From Azolla caroliniana (Eukaryota; Polypodiophyta), in assembly GCA_043228905.1 (NCBI GenBank), contig JBHGNT010000015.1, forward strand, positions 7,936,001 through 8,000,000: a stretch of DNA of 64,000 bases, given 5' to 3'. Shown here in pieces: positions 51,747 through 63,600 of this stretch. Every line of letters starts with the position of its first letter. Within the stretch, counting starts at the first letter, position 1. The notes beneath the pieces were generated by a model, which was given only the letters and a program-made list of their open reading frames with translations, made no database searches and had not been told where the DNA came from. The position numbers and the translations under genes are program-made.

Positions 51747-52337
51747 CACGGTTTCAAGTGGTAGTTTTTATTCATCGGATACATAGCCAACCACAAGATA
51801 GGATCTCCCATCGAGCCTTTGAGACATCCCGATCCCTATATGCGTTTGGAGACACTAGATCTTGGTATAACATTGTAGTGAGTTGGTTAGTTGCAAATGG
51901 CATAAACATTAATAACCTACCTCCCCTTAAATAAAACCATGGGACTGATCAAACTCTAATATCTCATGAAGACTGTAATAAAGTGATGTGCCAAGAAATA
52001 TGGCAAATTTACACTTGATATAAATGGATCACCCCACGAGAGCCACTCCCATCTAAAACGTTGTACTATAAAGAACAGTTCTTGCACTTCTCTCAGTTAG
52101 GTTTTATTACATGACCAAGATATCTAGATACATTCTTATCAAATGCACTAAGCGTGGCCATTGGACAACTTAGGATATCATCTCACCAACTTGAGATTGA
52201 GAATGGTCGGGCTAATAGAGTCCCTAGGGAGGAAAGCCTATGTAGGTTGTGCCACATAGAGATAGAGGATGAGTATCACTTCACATGCAAGCGCCCAACT
52301 TATGCCGAGATACGAGTGGAATACCAAGACATATTAA
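51747..52337 (+). pseudogene. LINE C-terminal region with zinc-binding motif
   Basis: Degenerate sequence, including AFETSRSLYAFGDTRSWYNIVVSWLVANGI and a clear zinc-binding pattern LCRLCHIEIEDEYHFTCKRPTYAEIR near 52230-52310 (Cys-x2-Cys-x8-His-x3-Cys), as often found at the end of LINE ORF2. Split at 52337 by Cop4 and continued at 63176. Confidence 0.8.
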
Positions 52338-52634
52338 TGTCGAATACGAGTGTATAATGGCCGCATTCACACTGTCCCTTTGGATAGCCCAAGTTCGGGC
52401 TATTTCTGTAAATAGTATAAAGGACAGTTGCCCTAGGATAGTCACTATATAAAGTGACTTTGTAACCTTTAGTGAAGGTTGGTTGTCATTTGTAATTGTT
52501 GCTATTAGAATATAACGTTTCCTTTGTGTGTGTGTCTCTCTCTCCCTCTGTGTCTATCTTGCTCATGCATACACAGGTTCTTCTTCGTTACGAATGTTAC
52601 TTGCACTTCCGCATTGACGGCCTTGTCCCCAACA
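52338..52634 (+). repeat. Cop4 5' LTR
   Basis: TGTCGAATACGAG...GTCCCCAACA. TATA box ACTATATAAAGTG near 52446, followed by a CT-rich tract (tctctctctccctctgtg). The primer site follows after two bases. Very similar to the 3' copy, with a few substitutions and an indel in the GT run. Confidence 0.92.
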
Positions 52635-53283
52635 TTTGGTATCAGAGCGTTGGAGGTTCTTCAACCCGCTACCGGCCGTCATTGCACAACACAACATTCT
52701 GTTTTCGTTTTCTTTGAAGAACAAAGAAGGGAGAAGAAAAACAAAAAGCTCGCATCTCACTGTGTTAAATCACAAATTGGAGTAAGCCAATCGGTTGTAC
52801 TCTGTTCCTGTGATTGTAAACGTTGGAGGTGAGCTCCTTGAGCAACAACCGACCCAATCGTGCTTCATTCGGTTAAACAACATCCGAATAGGTCACCGGA
52901 CGCTATTCATCCGCTTGCTGTAACCACCCGCTACAGATTGGTCTCCTGGCAACAACCACTTCGTGCTTCAATCGGCTGATCGACATTCGGGAGGATCAGT
53001 TGGATCCGTCCCTCTCATCGTTGCAGTCATCCGAAGCAGAATCAACCCAAACAATCGGAAGCTAACTGGGCTCGCTCTGACTCGGCAACATTCGGGAAGA
53101 CCAGCCGGCTCTGTCCCTCAAGTTACCGGAGTCACTCCGAGCGAGTTCAGCAACAAGTATCCGAAACCAAACTGACTCGGGTTCAAAACCGACTAGAACG
53201 ATATCAGGTGAGCCAACCGGATGCACCCCACTAAGGTTCGTAGTCAACTCCGAACCGAGCCTTACCAACCGAAACCGAAGTAG

Positions 53284-54625
53284 ATGGCATCAACATCCAG
53301 CTCATCGGAGATGAGTCTAAGGAGGTTCAACGGATCGAACTTCAACTTCTGGAAGGAACAAATGCAGGACTATCTCATGGTCAAGGGTCAGATAGACCCG
53401 ATTGAGAATGAAAATCCTCCAGAAGCATATAAGGCAAACGAGTGGCTAAAGCTGAACAGAATCGTCCGCACCACGATTCAGATGCACTTGTCGGAGTCAG
53501 TGTTACTTCATAGTGCAATCATGCACAACAGCGTTTGAACTTTGGAAAACACTATTGGAAACTTATGAAAAGAAGGTTGCCGCAGAAGATGTATCTAATC
53601 CGGCACCTCTACAACTTGCAGATGAAAGAATCCGATTTGGTTCAGGCACACCTCAACGAGTACGAAAGCATAAGCTCCTAAATCTCGTCTCAGGGGACGC
53701 CAATCGAGGATGAACTCAGAGCAATGATACTCATGAGTAGTCTCCCCTCTTCATGGGAAACTTTCGTTACAACCGTGTGCAATGCTTCAACAGTTTTCGT
53801 TAAGTACTCCGAAGTCACGAGCGCAATCCTGACTGAAGCAGCTCGGAGAAAGTCTTTCGCCAAAGACTCGGCAGATGAAGCTTACGTAGTACAAGGTTCG
53901 ACCGACCAATTGAACAACCGGGGAAGAAGTTCTTCCTGACCGCCGAACAATCAGCGAAGCCGGAGCAAGTCCTGGGACAACCGAATCTGCAACTACTGCA
54001 AGAAACCATGACACATCAAAGCCGACTGTCGGGCACTCAAAGCAAAAACCGACAAAGCTCAGAGAGCGGATCAGAAGAGTAACCAACATGAGGAGGTCAA
54101 CTACGTTGGCTCTTCAGCCGAAATTTTGACGACCGACCCGAACATACTGTCCATAGAGAACCTAGTCGAATCAGAAGTTCTACTTATGACTGAGGAATCG
54201 AGCACATGGCTCCTGGACTCGGGCGCATCGTATCATGTGACACCTCATCAATCTCAATTTCGGCAATACTCGAACCGGCACTCCGACTCAGTTCGAGTTG
54301 GAAACTCGCAGCACTGGGCTATAATCGAAATCGGCACCGTAGAGCTCAATCTTCTAGGGAGGCTCTACACTCGTACTACACAACGTCCGACACATTCCTG
54401 AGCTTTCAAGACCCTTGATCTCGGTCGGACCACTTGACAAAGCCGGCATCCGTGCCGAATTCTCATCAGGAGGGTGGACACTCCATAAAGGGAACCTCCT
54501 ACTTGCTCGAGGACCAAAGGTACATTCCTTGTATCCTTTATATGTCACACTCAAAGAGGGTGACTTATTTTTGGTTGACGTTATGGCACAGACGACTTGG
54601 ACACCTCAGCAAGGCCGGCATAACG
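53284..54625 (+). pseudogene. Cop4 gag-protease and GAG-pre-integrase
   Basis: Gag starts MASTSSSSEMSLRRFNGSNFNFWKEQMQDYL (UBN2-type copia gag) and is frameshifted near 53520 and 53590. The middle reads ELRAMILMSSLPSSWETFVTTVCNAS. The zinc knuckle CNYCKKP-stop-HIKADC has its Gly codon changed to TGA. The protease WLLDSGASYHVTPH (about 54213) has the DSG triplet. GAG-pre-integrase LISVGPLDKAGI and LWHRRLGHLSKAGIT ends at the Cop5 insertion. About 650 bp of leader (52635-53283) precedes gag. Confidence 0.87.
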
Positions 54626-55263
54626 TGCTGTGAATAGACGCTTACATTCACCTTCACCACTCGGCCACAACCGAGTAATCGCGAATCAATGCAGCAGAAA
54701 ATAGGAAATACAGAGAAAGACAAGATACACAGGGATTAACGTGGAAAACCCTATACGGGAAAAACCACGGGAGTGCGAGACTCCAAACCAGACTATGCAC
54801 AGAGAAATATACAATGGCGAGCTGCAAGGCAACGACCTTGCGCTCGCTGTCTTCGCCACAGACGGCGGTATTACACAGAGGCAACGACCTCTTCGTCTCT
54901 CTCGCTCTCTCTCTCTCTCTTACTCTCTCGGCTGCTCTCACTCCACATAAAATGAGCAACAACATAAAACTGTTTGCCCTAAGTCATATTTATACACATA
55001 TGACTTTCGGGCTATTTACAAATATAGCCTCAAGGGCTCTTGGCAAACATATTCACAAATATGTCCCCGCATCCGGATCTCCCTCCGGGTACCTTCGTCA
55101 TCCGGCTCCGTAACCGGAGTCTTCATCATCCGGTTCCGTAACCGGAGTCTTCATCATCCGGCTCCGTAGCCGGGGTCTTCGTCATCCGGCTCCGTAACCG
55201 GAACCGGGCTTGCCGTCATTCATCTCCGGTGACATCCCATCCGGAGGGACCGAAATCCCAACA
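54626..55263 (-). repeat. Cop5 3' LTR
   Basis: Minus strand TGTTGGGATTTCGG...TTCACAGCA. Near its start lies a four-copy 28-bp minisatellite (55204-55093). TATA-like GTGTATAAATATG at about 55004-54992 (minus) and a CT/GA run near 54900-54930 follow. Confidence 0.95.
55093..55204 (-). repeat. 28-bp x4 minisatellite in Cop5 LTR
   Basis: Four head-to-tail 28-bp units of the type cttc(a/g)tcatccggctccg followed by taaccggagt, each with an internal CCGG...CCGG inverted pair. The identical array lies in the 5' LTR (59851-59962). It is placed in the upstream part of the LTR, where enhancer repeats are commonly found. Confidence 0.9.
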
Positions 55264-55273
55264 AACTCCCCCT

Positions 55274-58200
55274 TCACTTCGGCATGGGATGTCTCTCCAA
55301 TCCAATCCTCTTCCGGCATGCTTCCAGCTTGTCGGGTGTGAGCACCTTGGTCAGCATATCCGACCCGTTCTCGTCCGTGTGGATCTTCGTCAGCACGAGT
55401 TCCTCGTCTTCTATCCTCTCCCGGATCCAGTGGTATCTACGCTGGATATGTTTCGTCCGGGAATGGTAGGCCGCGTTCTTCGCAAGGTGGATGGCACTCT
55501 GACTGTCGCAGTAGAGTCGGTACTCCTCCTGCCGGATACCGAGCTCTCTAATGAAGTCCTTCATCCATATTATTTCCTTGCCGGCTTCAACAGCCGCCAT
55601 GTACTCCGCCTCCGTGGTTGACAACGCAACCGTCTTCTGCAGCCTCGACTGCCACGAAACGGCTCCCCCTGCATACGTCATCACATACCCTGATGTGGAC
55701 CGGCTGGTATCTGCATCAGCCGACATATCCGAATCAGTAAAGCCGTCGAGTTTGGGCTTTCCGGAGCCGAATCGGAGGCACACGTTTGCCGTGCCCTTCA
55801 GATATCGGAGTATCCACTTGATCGCGTTCCAGTGCTCCTTGCCGGGATTGCTCATGTACCGGCTCACCACTCCAACTGCATATCCTATGTCCGGTCTTGT
55901 ACACACCATTGCGTACATCAAGCTTCCGACTGCTGAGGCATATGGCACTTTCATCATATCCTCCTTTTCAGCCTTTGTCTTGGGACTTTGCTTGTTGGAC
56001 AGCTTGCAGTTTGCCGGGAGGGTTGATCCGACCGGTCTTGCTTCCGACATGTTGAACCGGTGAAGCACCTTTGTCACGTACTTTTCCTGTGACAGCCACA
56101 ACTGCTTCTTCTTCCGGTCCCGGATGATGTGCATCCCCAGTATTTGCCTCGCCGGACCCAGGTCCTTCATTAAGAAGGTTCGGTGAAGCGCCCTCTTCAG
56201 CATCCGTATCTTGGCCTGGTCCCGTCCGACGATCAACATGTCGTCCACGTACAGGAGGAGTATTAGAGAGTCTCCTCCTTCGAACTTCTTCACAAACACG
56301 CAGTGATCGGACTGCGTTTTGATGTACCCTTCGTCGGTCATGAAGGAGTCGAACTTCCGGTACCATTGCCGGGGAGCCTGCTTCAGTCCGTAAAGGCTCT
56401 TCTTCAACCGGCATACCAGGTGCTCCTTCCCTTTCTTCTCGAATCCTTCCGGTTGCTGCATGTAGATCTCTTCTTCGAGGTCACCGTGAAGGAATGCCGT
56501 CTTCACGTCCATCTGTTCTACCTCGAGGTCCATGCTTGCCGCTATGCTCAGCACCGTCCGGATGGAGGTCATCTTCACTACCGGGGCAAATATCTCGTCG
56601 AAGTCGACGCCCTTCTTCTGCTGAAACCCCTTCACCACGATCCTGGCTTTGTATCTCGGGGGGTTTCCGGCATCTCCCGGTTTCAGCTTGAACACCCACT
56701 TGTTTCGAAGTGCCCGCTTTCCTTTCGGCAACTCCATAAGTTCATATGTGTGGTTCTCATGCAGGGAATCCATCTCGTCCTGCATGGCACTCAACCACCT
56801 GCGGCTCTGGGTGTCGTGCTTTGCTTCTTCAAAGCTCTCCGGCTCCCCCTCGTCGGTTAGCAGCACGTGCTCTGGTTCCGGAAATCTCCGGGGGGCCCTT
56901 CTCTCTCTTAGGGGATATCTCCGTTCGGGAGCTTCGGTAACCGGTTCTTCCGATTCTTCTTCTTCATCCGAATCCATTTCGGGATCGGGGCCGGTTCCGG
57001 TATCATTTTCATCTTCTTCTTCGGCCGGTTCTGTTTCTCCACCGTCTTCGGCCGGATCCTCGAGTGCTAACCGGTCCCATGCCGGTCGGGACTGCTCCTC
57101 GTAGAGTTGATCCTCACCGGTCGACTTGGAGCTCTTCATCTTCTTCTCCGACTCCCAGTCGGCGAGTGTCTTGTCCTCCATGAAGATGATGTCTCGACTC
57201 CTGAATATCTTCTTGTCAACCGGATCCCATACTCGGTAGCCGAACTCGTCGTCGCCGTATCCGAGGAATATGCATGGCCGGGTCTTTGGATCTAGCTTTC
57301 CTCTCCGGTCCTTTGCCACATGCACGTATGCGAGACACCCGAACACCTTCAGATGCCGGTAGGACACTTCCTTACCGGTCCACACTTTCTGCGGCGTGTC
57401 TCCGTCCAAAGGTACTGAGGGTGATCTGTTTATCACGTATGTCGCCGTCGACATTGCCTCAGCCCAAAACCCCTTGGGTAATTTCGCATGCGCCAGCATA
57501 CTCCGGACCCTCTCCATTATGGTCCGGTTCATCCTCTCGGCCAGCTCGTTCAGTTCTGGCGTCTTCGGCACAGTAAACTCGAGTCGGATTCCCTTCGAGC
57601 GACAGTACTCCTGGAACTGCCCCCGGTATTCCCCTCCGTTATCCGCTCGTATCGCTTTCAGCTTCTTGCCGGATTCCCTTTCCACTCTCGCGTGGAGTTC
57701 TTTGAAGACGGACAATACTTGGTCCTTTGTCTTCAACGGTGCCGTCCACAGCTTCCGGCTGTGATCATCAATGAATGTTACGAAGTACTGGGCTCCGCCA
57801 TGTGACTTCGTTTCTACCTGACACACATCAGTGTGCACCAACTCCAATGGTGCGTTACGTCTCGTCGGTGGTCTTGAGTGGAAAGAGGTCCGGTTTTGCT
57901 TACCGGCCAGGCAGTCGGTGCACTTCTCCAGGTGCACATGCTTCACTGGAATGAGGTTGTCTTCTGCAAGCCTCTTCATCCCCTTCTCACTCATGTGGCA
58001 CAGTCTCTTGTGCCACAGCTCACCGGCAGTGTCGGCTGCCACATTCAGCTCTTCCGGACATAACCGGGCATTCATCAGGTACAGTGTGTTGTCTTTCCGG
58101 GCCCGAGCCACTATCAGGCTCCCTTTGCTGAACTTCATGACACCGTTCCGGATGCTCCCCGTGTAGCCTTCATCATCTAGCCTCCCGGCCGAGATCAGGT

Positions 58201-59353
58201 TCAATCGGACCTCCGGAACGTGTCGCACATCCTTCAGCAGCATCTTGCATCCGGTTGATGTCATCAGCCACACGTCTCCTATGCCGGCTATCCGGCACAT
58301 TCCTTCATTTCCCATCCGGACACAGCCGTGCTCACCGGCTGTGTAGGATGAGAAGTATTTCTTCTCCGGGGTCAGGTGGAACGACGCTCCGGAATCGACC
58401 ACCCAGGTCATCTCTACACCGGCAAGGTTCAGCTCCCTCTCTTCGGTAATAAGCATTATCTCTTCTTCACTTGCCGCGAGTGCCGTCGTTCCTTTCCGGT
58501 CCTGCCCTCGCCGATCCGGACCTCTCCGGTCCGTGGCTCCCCGGTATGCACCGTTTCTCTCCGGTGATTTCTTCGAATCGGTGTCGTCGGCTCCGTTGTC
58601 CTTTCGGTAATGCCGACAATTCTTCCGGAAGTGCCCCGGCTTCCCACAGTGGAAGCATGTTGGCCTTCCTCTTGACTGCGACCGGGTCCCCGACTTCTCC
58701 CGTCTTTGCGGACTCCGGTTCCACTGTCTTCCCCGTTCCGATTCGGTAAGCAGCGCCTTCGAGTCGGAGACCGGTTCTTTATCTCTCCGACGCGCTTCTT
58801 CGTTCAAAATACTTGTCTTTACCGTTTGTAGAGACAAGTTATCTTCGGTGCAGGAGGTGCTGAGAGTCACCACCAAGTTCTCCCAGCTGTCCGGCAATGT
58901 ACACATCAGGATGATGGCTTGCATTGCATCCTCCAACGGGAACTTGATCGCCGCAAGCTGGTTCACGAATCCCATGAACGTGCTTACGTGTTCCACCATA
59001 CTCTCGCCGTCCCGGTACTTGAGGTTCACTATCTTCCTCATCAGGGAGGTCCGGTTCAACGCATTCTTCCTCTCGTAGAGGCCCGACAGCTTCTTCCACA
59101 TCTCATATGCGTTGGTGTCGTTTGCCACATGTTGTAGGACGCTTACATCGACATATTGTCAGATCGTCGCTACGGCTTTCCGGTTCAGGAGCTTCCACTC
59201 CGACTCAAGTACCCCCTTCGGTATTTCCGACCTGTCAATCGGTTCGTACAGGTCCCGAACAATCAGAAGATCCTCCATCTTGATCTTCCAGTCGGCGTAA
59301 TTCTGAGCGTTCAGCACCATCATCCCCGGCTGCCCGCTGCCGCCGCCTTCCAT
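55274..59353 (-). CDS. Cop5 gag-pol polyprotein (one in-frame TGA)
   Basis: Starts MEGGGSGQPGMMVLNAQNYADW at 59353. After 64 codons a TGA (59161-59159) follows AVATI. The frame resumes QYVDVSVLQHVANDTNAYEMW and stays open to 55274. Domains in order: UBN2-type gag; zinc knuckle CFHCGKPGHFRKNC; protease WVVDSGASFHLTPE; GAG-pre-integrase with LWHKRLCHMSEKGMKRLA and CTDCLAGKQ; integrase VHTDVCQ, FIDDHSRKLW, IRADNGGEYRG, NELAERMNRT (Asp, Asp and Glu present); an acidic linker; RT MDVKTAFLHGDLEEEIYM and LLLYVDDMLIVGRD; RNase H GFTDSDMSADADTSRSTSG, TEAEYMA, YCDSQSAIHLAKNAAYHSRTKHI. It ends ERHPMPK just before the polypurine tract. All catalytic motifs look intact. The TGA is either a recent mutation or, less likely, a recoding site controlling gag/pol output. 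Confidence 0.93.
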
Positions 59354-59383
59354 TTTCTGCAACAGCTCGCTCTGATACCAGTT

Positions 59384-60021
59384 TGCTGTGAATAGACGCT
59401 TACATTCACCTTCACCACTCGGCCACAACCGAGTAATCGCGAATCAATGCAGCAGAAAATAGGAAATACAGAGAAAGACAAGATACACAGGGATTAACGT
59501 GGAAAACCCTATACGGGAAAAACCACGGGAGTGCGAGACTCCAAACCAGACTATGCACAGAGAAATGTACAATGGCGAGCTGCAAGGCAACGACCTTGCG
59601 CTCGCTGTCTTCGCCACAGACGGCGGTATTACACAGAGGCAACGACCTCTTCGTCTCTCTCGCTCTCTCTCTCTCTCTTACTCTCTCGGCTGCTCTCACT
59701 CCACATAAAATGAGCAACAACATAAAACTGTTTGCCCTAAGTCATATTTATACACATATGACTTTCGGGCTATTTACAAATATAGCCTCAAGGGCTCTTG
59801 GCAAACATATTCACAAATATGTCCCCGCATCCGGATCTCCCTCCGGGTACCTTCGTCATCCGGCTCCGTAACCGGAGTCTTCATCATCCGGTTCCGTAAC
59901 CGGAGTCTTCATCATCCGGCTCCGTAGCCGGGGTCTTCGTCATCCGGCTCCGTAACCGGAACCGGGCTTGCCGTCATTCATCTCCGGTGACATCCCATCC
60001 GGAGGGACCGAAATCCCAACA
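59384..60021 (-). repeat. Cop5 5' LTR
   Basis: 638 bp, TGTTGGGATTTCGG...TTCACAGCA, then AAC and the primer site. Carries the identical 28-bp minisatellite (59851-59962). TSD TAACG on its outer side rejoins Cop4. Confidence 0.95.
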
Positions 60022-62680
60022 TAACGCACCTATCCAGAGTCGGCTACATCCCCAAACTCTCCTTCTCGGATCACCAATTCTGCGAGCATTACCAGTACGG
60101 CAAACAGGTAGCCACATCACACCTGACATCAGCACCAAGAGAATCGAGTTCCCTCGATTTGGTCCACTCGGACGTCTGTGGCCCGATGCCACATCAGTCT
60201 CTCGGTGGTGCTTCGTACTTCGTCAGTTTCATTGATGACTCGAGTCGGAAGGTGTGGGCTTATCCCATCCGAACCAAAGATCGGGTGTTCTCGATCTTCT
60301 CTGAATGTCTTGCAATGGTCGGAAACTGAAATGTCTCCGAACCGACAATGGAGGAGAATTCAAGTCTGAAGAATTCATCAAATTCTGCCGGGAACATGAC
60401 ATTCGACGTGAATATATGGCACCCTATAGTCCGGAGCAGAACGGAATTGCTAAACGCATGAATCGGACGATTCAAGAATGCGTAGTATCCATGCTCCAAC
60501 ACTCCAGACTGTCGGATGGCTTCTGGGCAGAGGCTCTACTTACGGCAGTACACATAATAAATATGTCGCCAAGTAGACCTCTAGGACTTCAAATACCTCA
60601 GGAAATATGGACCGGCAGTAAGCCGAATTATGACAAACTGAGGATCTTCGGTTGCGAGGCGTATGCTCTCATACCGAAAGACAACCGCCGGAAACTCGAA
60701 CCAAGGTCAAGGAAATGTGTTTTTCTTGGATATGGACCCGACGGCGAGATCGGATACCGACTCTGGGACCCCAAGCACAGACAAATCATCCGAAGTTTGG
60801 ACATCGTGTTCAACGAGTCGACTATGCATAAAACAGTCGAAAGGCCAATTGAAGTTCGAAGGGTAATACTTTCCAAAGTGCCAACCCTTCATGATGGCCC
60901 AACCCACAACACGAGATCGGTTTCACGGGTAACCGACAACTCTCGCACCGAATCCACCGATTCGGCACAACCGAATGGCTCGGCTCCCGACCATCCGACA
61001 TTGACACCCGGTGCGACTAGTCCAGTCATACCTCGCAGATCCGAGAGACTATCGCAACCTCCAGAGAGGTACTCTCCCGGAATTTTCTTTACCGACGCCG
61101 GCGAACCGATGTCTTACGAAGAAGCATCGGCATTTGCCAATTCAGCCACATGGCATCTGGCAATGGAATCGGAAATGCACTCCATTTAGGCAAACAAGAC
61201 TTGGGACTTGGTCGAATTACCGAAGAATCGACGTGCTCTTCCATGTAAGCAGGTCTATAGACTAAAAGAGACATCTGACTTGACCACCCCAAAGTACAAG
61301 GCCAGATTAGTTGCGAAGGGAATTAGACAAGAATATGGTGTCGACTTCGACAAAATCTTTTCACTAGTGGTGAAAATGACGACCCTCCGTTTTATGCTCG
61401 GCGTCGTGGCCGCCGACAACTTGGAGCTGATTCGGCTAGATGTTAAAACGACATTCCTCTACGGTGACCTACAGGAGGAAATCTATATGGAGCAACCGAA
61501 AGGCTTTGTGGTATCCGGCCAGGAACATCTAGTCTGCCGACTCAGGAAGAGTTTATACGGCCTAAAACAGGCACCCCGACAGTGGTACAAGAAGTTCGAC
61601 GACTTCATCCAGTCAGTCGGCTTCTCCAAGAGTGATGAGGACCACTGTCTCTTCACCAAAACAACTCAAGATGGGTCTCCCGTCTTCCTCATCATCTATG
61701 TGGACGACATGCTACTCTCTGGTCGGCATGTCGGAGAGCTCACCGAACTCGTTCGGCAACTGCGGTTGAAGTTTGCCATGAAGGACCTCGGTCCGGCAAG
61801 ACACATACTTGGTATGAAGATTAGTCGGTATCGCGATACACAACAACCTTTCTTGTCTCAAACCAACTACATCGGACGTGTCTTAGAATGCTTCAACATG
61901 CAATCCGCCAAGTCTGCTTCGACCCTGCTCCCCATTAACCTTCGGCTATCTCAGCGAGACTGTCCGACATCCGGTCCGGAGGGGGAAGATATGAAGTCGG
62001 TACTGTATGCACCGGCAGTCAGCTCCCTCATGTACGCGATGGTCGCGACACGGCCTGATATTTCTCACGTCGTAGGAGTCGTCTGTAGATTCATGCACAA
62101 CCTCGGGCGATCATACTGGAACACAGTCAAGCATGTGTTCAGATATCTAGCTGGCACAAAAGACCACGACATTCTTTTCGGCCCGAACTCAACCTCAGGC
62201 GTAGTCGGTTACACCGACTCGGACTTCGCCGACTATGTGAACAGTCGAAAATCAACAACCGGATATTGTTTCAAATTCGGCAATGGAGCAATCTCGTAGA
62301 AGTCAAAACTTCAGGAGTGCACAACCACCTCAACGACCGAAGCGGAATATGTAGTTGCGTCCGACGCGGCAAAAGAAGCTTTATGGCTCGGTCGGCTAGC
62401 GCACACATTTCAACAGGTCGACTCCGACTCGGCTCCGGTTGTCTACAGCGACAGTCAGGGTGTTGTTGCTTTATCAAAAAATCCGGTTCACCACAACGCC
62501 TCTAAGCATATCGACGTTCGATATCACTTCGTTCGGGACTGCGTCATTTCAGGGAGAATTGGTCTCGAGAAGATATCCACAACCGATAACGTCGCAGATG
62601 GAATGACCAAGTGTCTTTCAGCGGATCGTTTCCGGTCCCTTCGGCGCCAGATGGGTGTAACGAAAAATCGGTCCAATTAA
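60022..62680 (+). pseudogene. Cop4 integrase-RT-RNase H
   Basis: Integrase continues LSRVGYIPKLSFSDHQFCEHYQYGKQ, SLDLVHSDVCGPMPHQSLGG and FIDDSSRKVWAYPI. A frameshift near 60310 is followed by LRTDNGGEFKSEEF and SPEQNGIAKRMNRTI (the Glu of AER is Lys, so the catalytic Glu is lost). Integrase tail FGCEAYALIPKDNRRKLEPRSRKCVFLGYG. One TAG at 61187. RT is open 61190-62299: LDVKTTFLYGDLQEEIYMEQP, SLYGLKQAPRQW, active site IIYVDDMLLSG. RNase H GYTDSDFADYVNSRKSTTGY, a stop at 62297, then STTEAEYVVASDAAKEALW, VVYSDSQGVVALSKNPVHHNASKHIDVRYHFVRD. Ends KNRSN at 62678. Confidence 0.9.
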
Positions 62681-62880
62681 AGTCGAACACACAGCACAAG
62701 ATAGTTTCGGACCACCAACATCGGTTCTTTGAGGATCGGCTTTAGCTCTTCCGACCTGACCGGTTCGGTCCTGTGTCTTCAGATCTTGCCGACTCTGACA
62801 AAACCGATCTGTCCGATAAACCTTGTATATATAGTTGTAATTCTTTAAGATAACCCATGTATACGCCCATTACGGGGGAG

Positions 62881-63175
62881 TGTCGAATACGAGTGTATAA
62901 TGGCCGTATTCACACTGTCCCTTTGGATAGCCCAAGTTCAGGCTATTTCTGTAAATAGCATAAAGGGCACTTGCCCTAGGATAGTCACTATATAAAGTGA
63001 CTTTGTAACCTTTAGTGAAGGTTGGTTGTCATTTGTAACTGTTGCTGTTAGAATATAACGTTTCCTTTGTGTGTCTCTCTCTCTCCCTCTGTGTCTATCT
63101 TGCTCGTGCATACACACGTTCTTCTTCATCACGAATGTTGCTTGCACTTCCGCATTGACGGCCTTGTCCCCAACA
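62881..63175 (+). repeat. Cop4 3' LTR
   Basis: 295 bp, TGTCGAATACGAG...GTCCCCAACA, preceded by the polypurine tract TTACGGGGGAG. TATA box at about 62990. The LINE sequence resumes immediately after. Confidence 0.92.
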
Positions 63176-63600
63176 ATTAGGACCCTCTCCCACCCTCTCC
63201 AAACTATTTGATACCCCGGATGTAAAGAGACTAGGTAGGTATATCTTAGAGCTAAAACAACATAGGGAGAATAAATTACAAAGTGTTAACCATAACCCTT
63301 TTACTATTCATCAACTTGTAACTAGTGTAACTTTTCAAGAACAAGGGGAGATGATGAATGTGGATACACTTACGCTGCTCGGCCTCTCTCTTGAGGAAGC
63401 CGAAATGCAAAGAACAACCAAACGCCCTCGGATGTTGGGCTCCAAAACAAGTCGACACGGAGTAGAAAGGATTAAGAAGAAAAGGGAATGTGAGCTACGT
63501 TGACTAGAAGCTATGGTTGGGGTACCTTTTACATTGGGGCCACGGGTCACATCCACATCGAAACCCTTTGACATCCCGCTTCTCTTTGAGAGACTTGGAT
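63176..63600 (+). pseudogene. LINE C-terminal tail, continued
   Basis: After Cop4 the sequence reads (frame shifted by one) GPSPTLSKLFDTPDVKRLGRYILELKQHRENKL, a typical end after the zinc-binding motif (TP-D-x-x-RLGRY-xxE), then a longer tail MMNVDTLTLLGLSLEEAEMQ to a stop at 63501 and a further short piece to 63608. It joins the CRLC...HFTC motif at 52230-52310 when Cop4 is removed. Confidence 0.7.

Larger units (their letters stand above)
54626..60021 (-). mobile_element. Cop5: full-length, young Ty1/copia element
   Basis: 5396 bp. Both LTRs are 638 bp (59384-60021 and 54626-55263). By eye I find a single substitution between them (aaatatac versus aaatgtac near 54809/59567). Perfect TSD TAACG (54621-54625 and 60022-60026). 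Primer site TGGTATCAGAGC on the minus strand (59380-59369), polypurine tract AAGGGGGAGTT before the 3' LTR. A polyprotein frame of about 1360 codons is interrupted by only one TGA. It is the most recent insertion in the window by LTR comparison. Confidence 0.96.
52338..63175 (+). mobile_element. Cop4: Ty1/copia element, split by Cop5
   Basis: LTRs 52338-52634 (297 bp) and 62881-63175 (295 bp). Flanks attaa and attag, a TSD with one mismatch. Primer site TGGTATCAGAGC at 52637-52648 and polypurine tract ACGGGGGAG before the 3' LTR. Order gag, zinc knuckle, protease, integrase, RT, RNase H. Integrase start is split at 54625/60022 by Cop5 (TSD TAACG). The gag half is frameshifted; the pol half is nearly open. 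Confidence 0.92.

Noticed and set aside
52154-52357. Possible small zinc-finger gene
   Set aside because: It is the C-terminal zinc-binding motif of the LINE, interrupted by Cop4, and its sequel is found after the 3' LTR.
55229-57805. Plus-strand open frames opposite the Cop5 polyprotein
   Set aside because: Shadows of a long minus-strand coding region with clear retroelement motifs; their translations show no domain.
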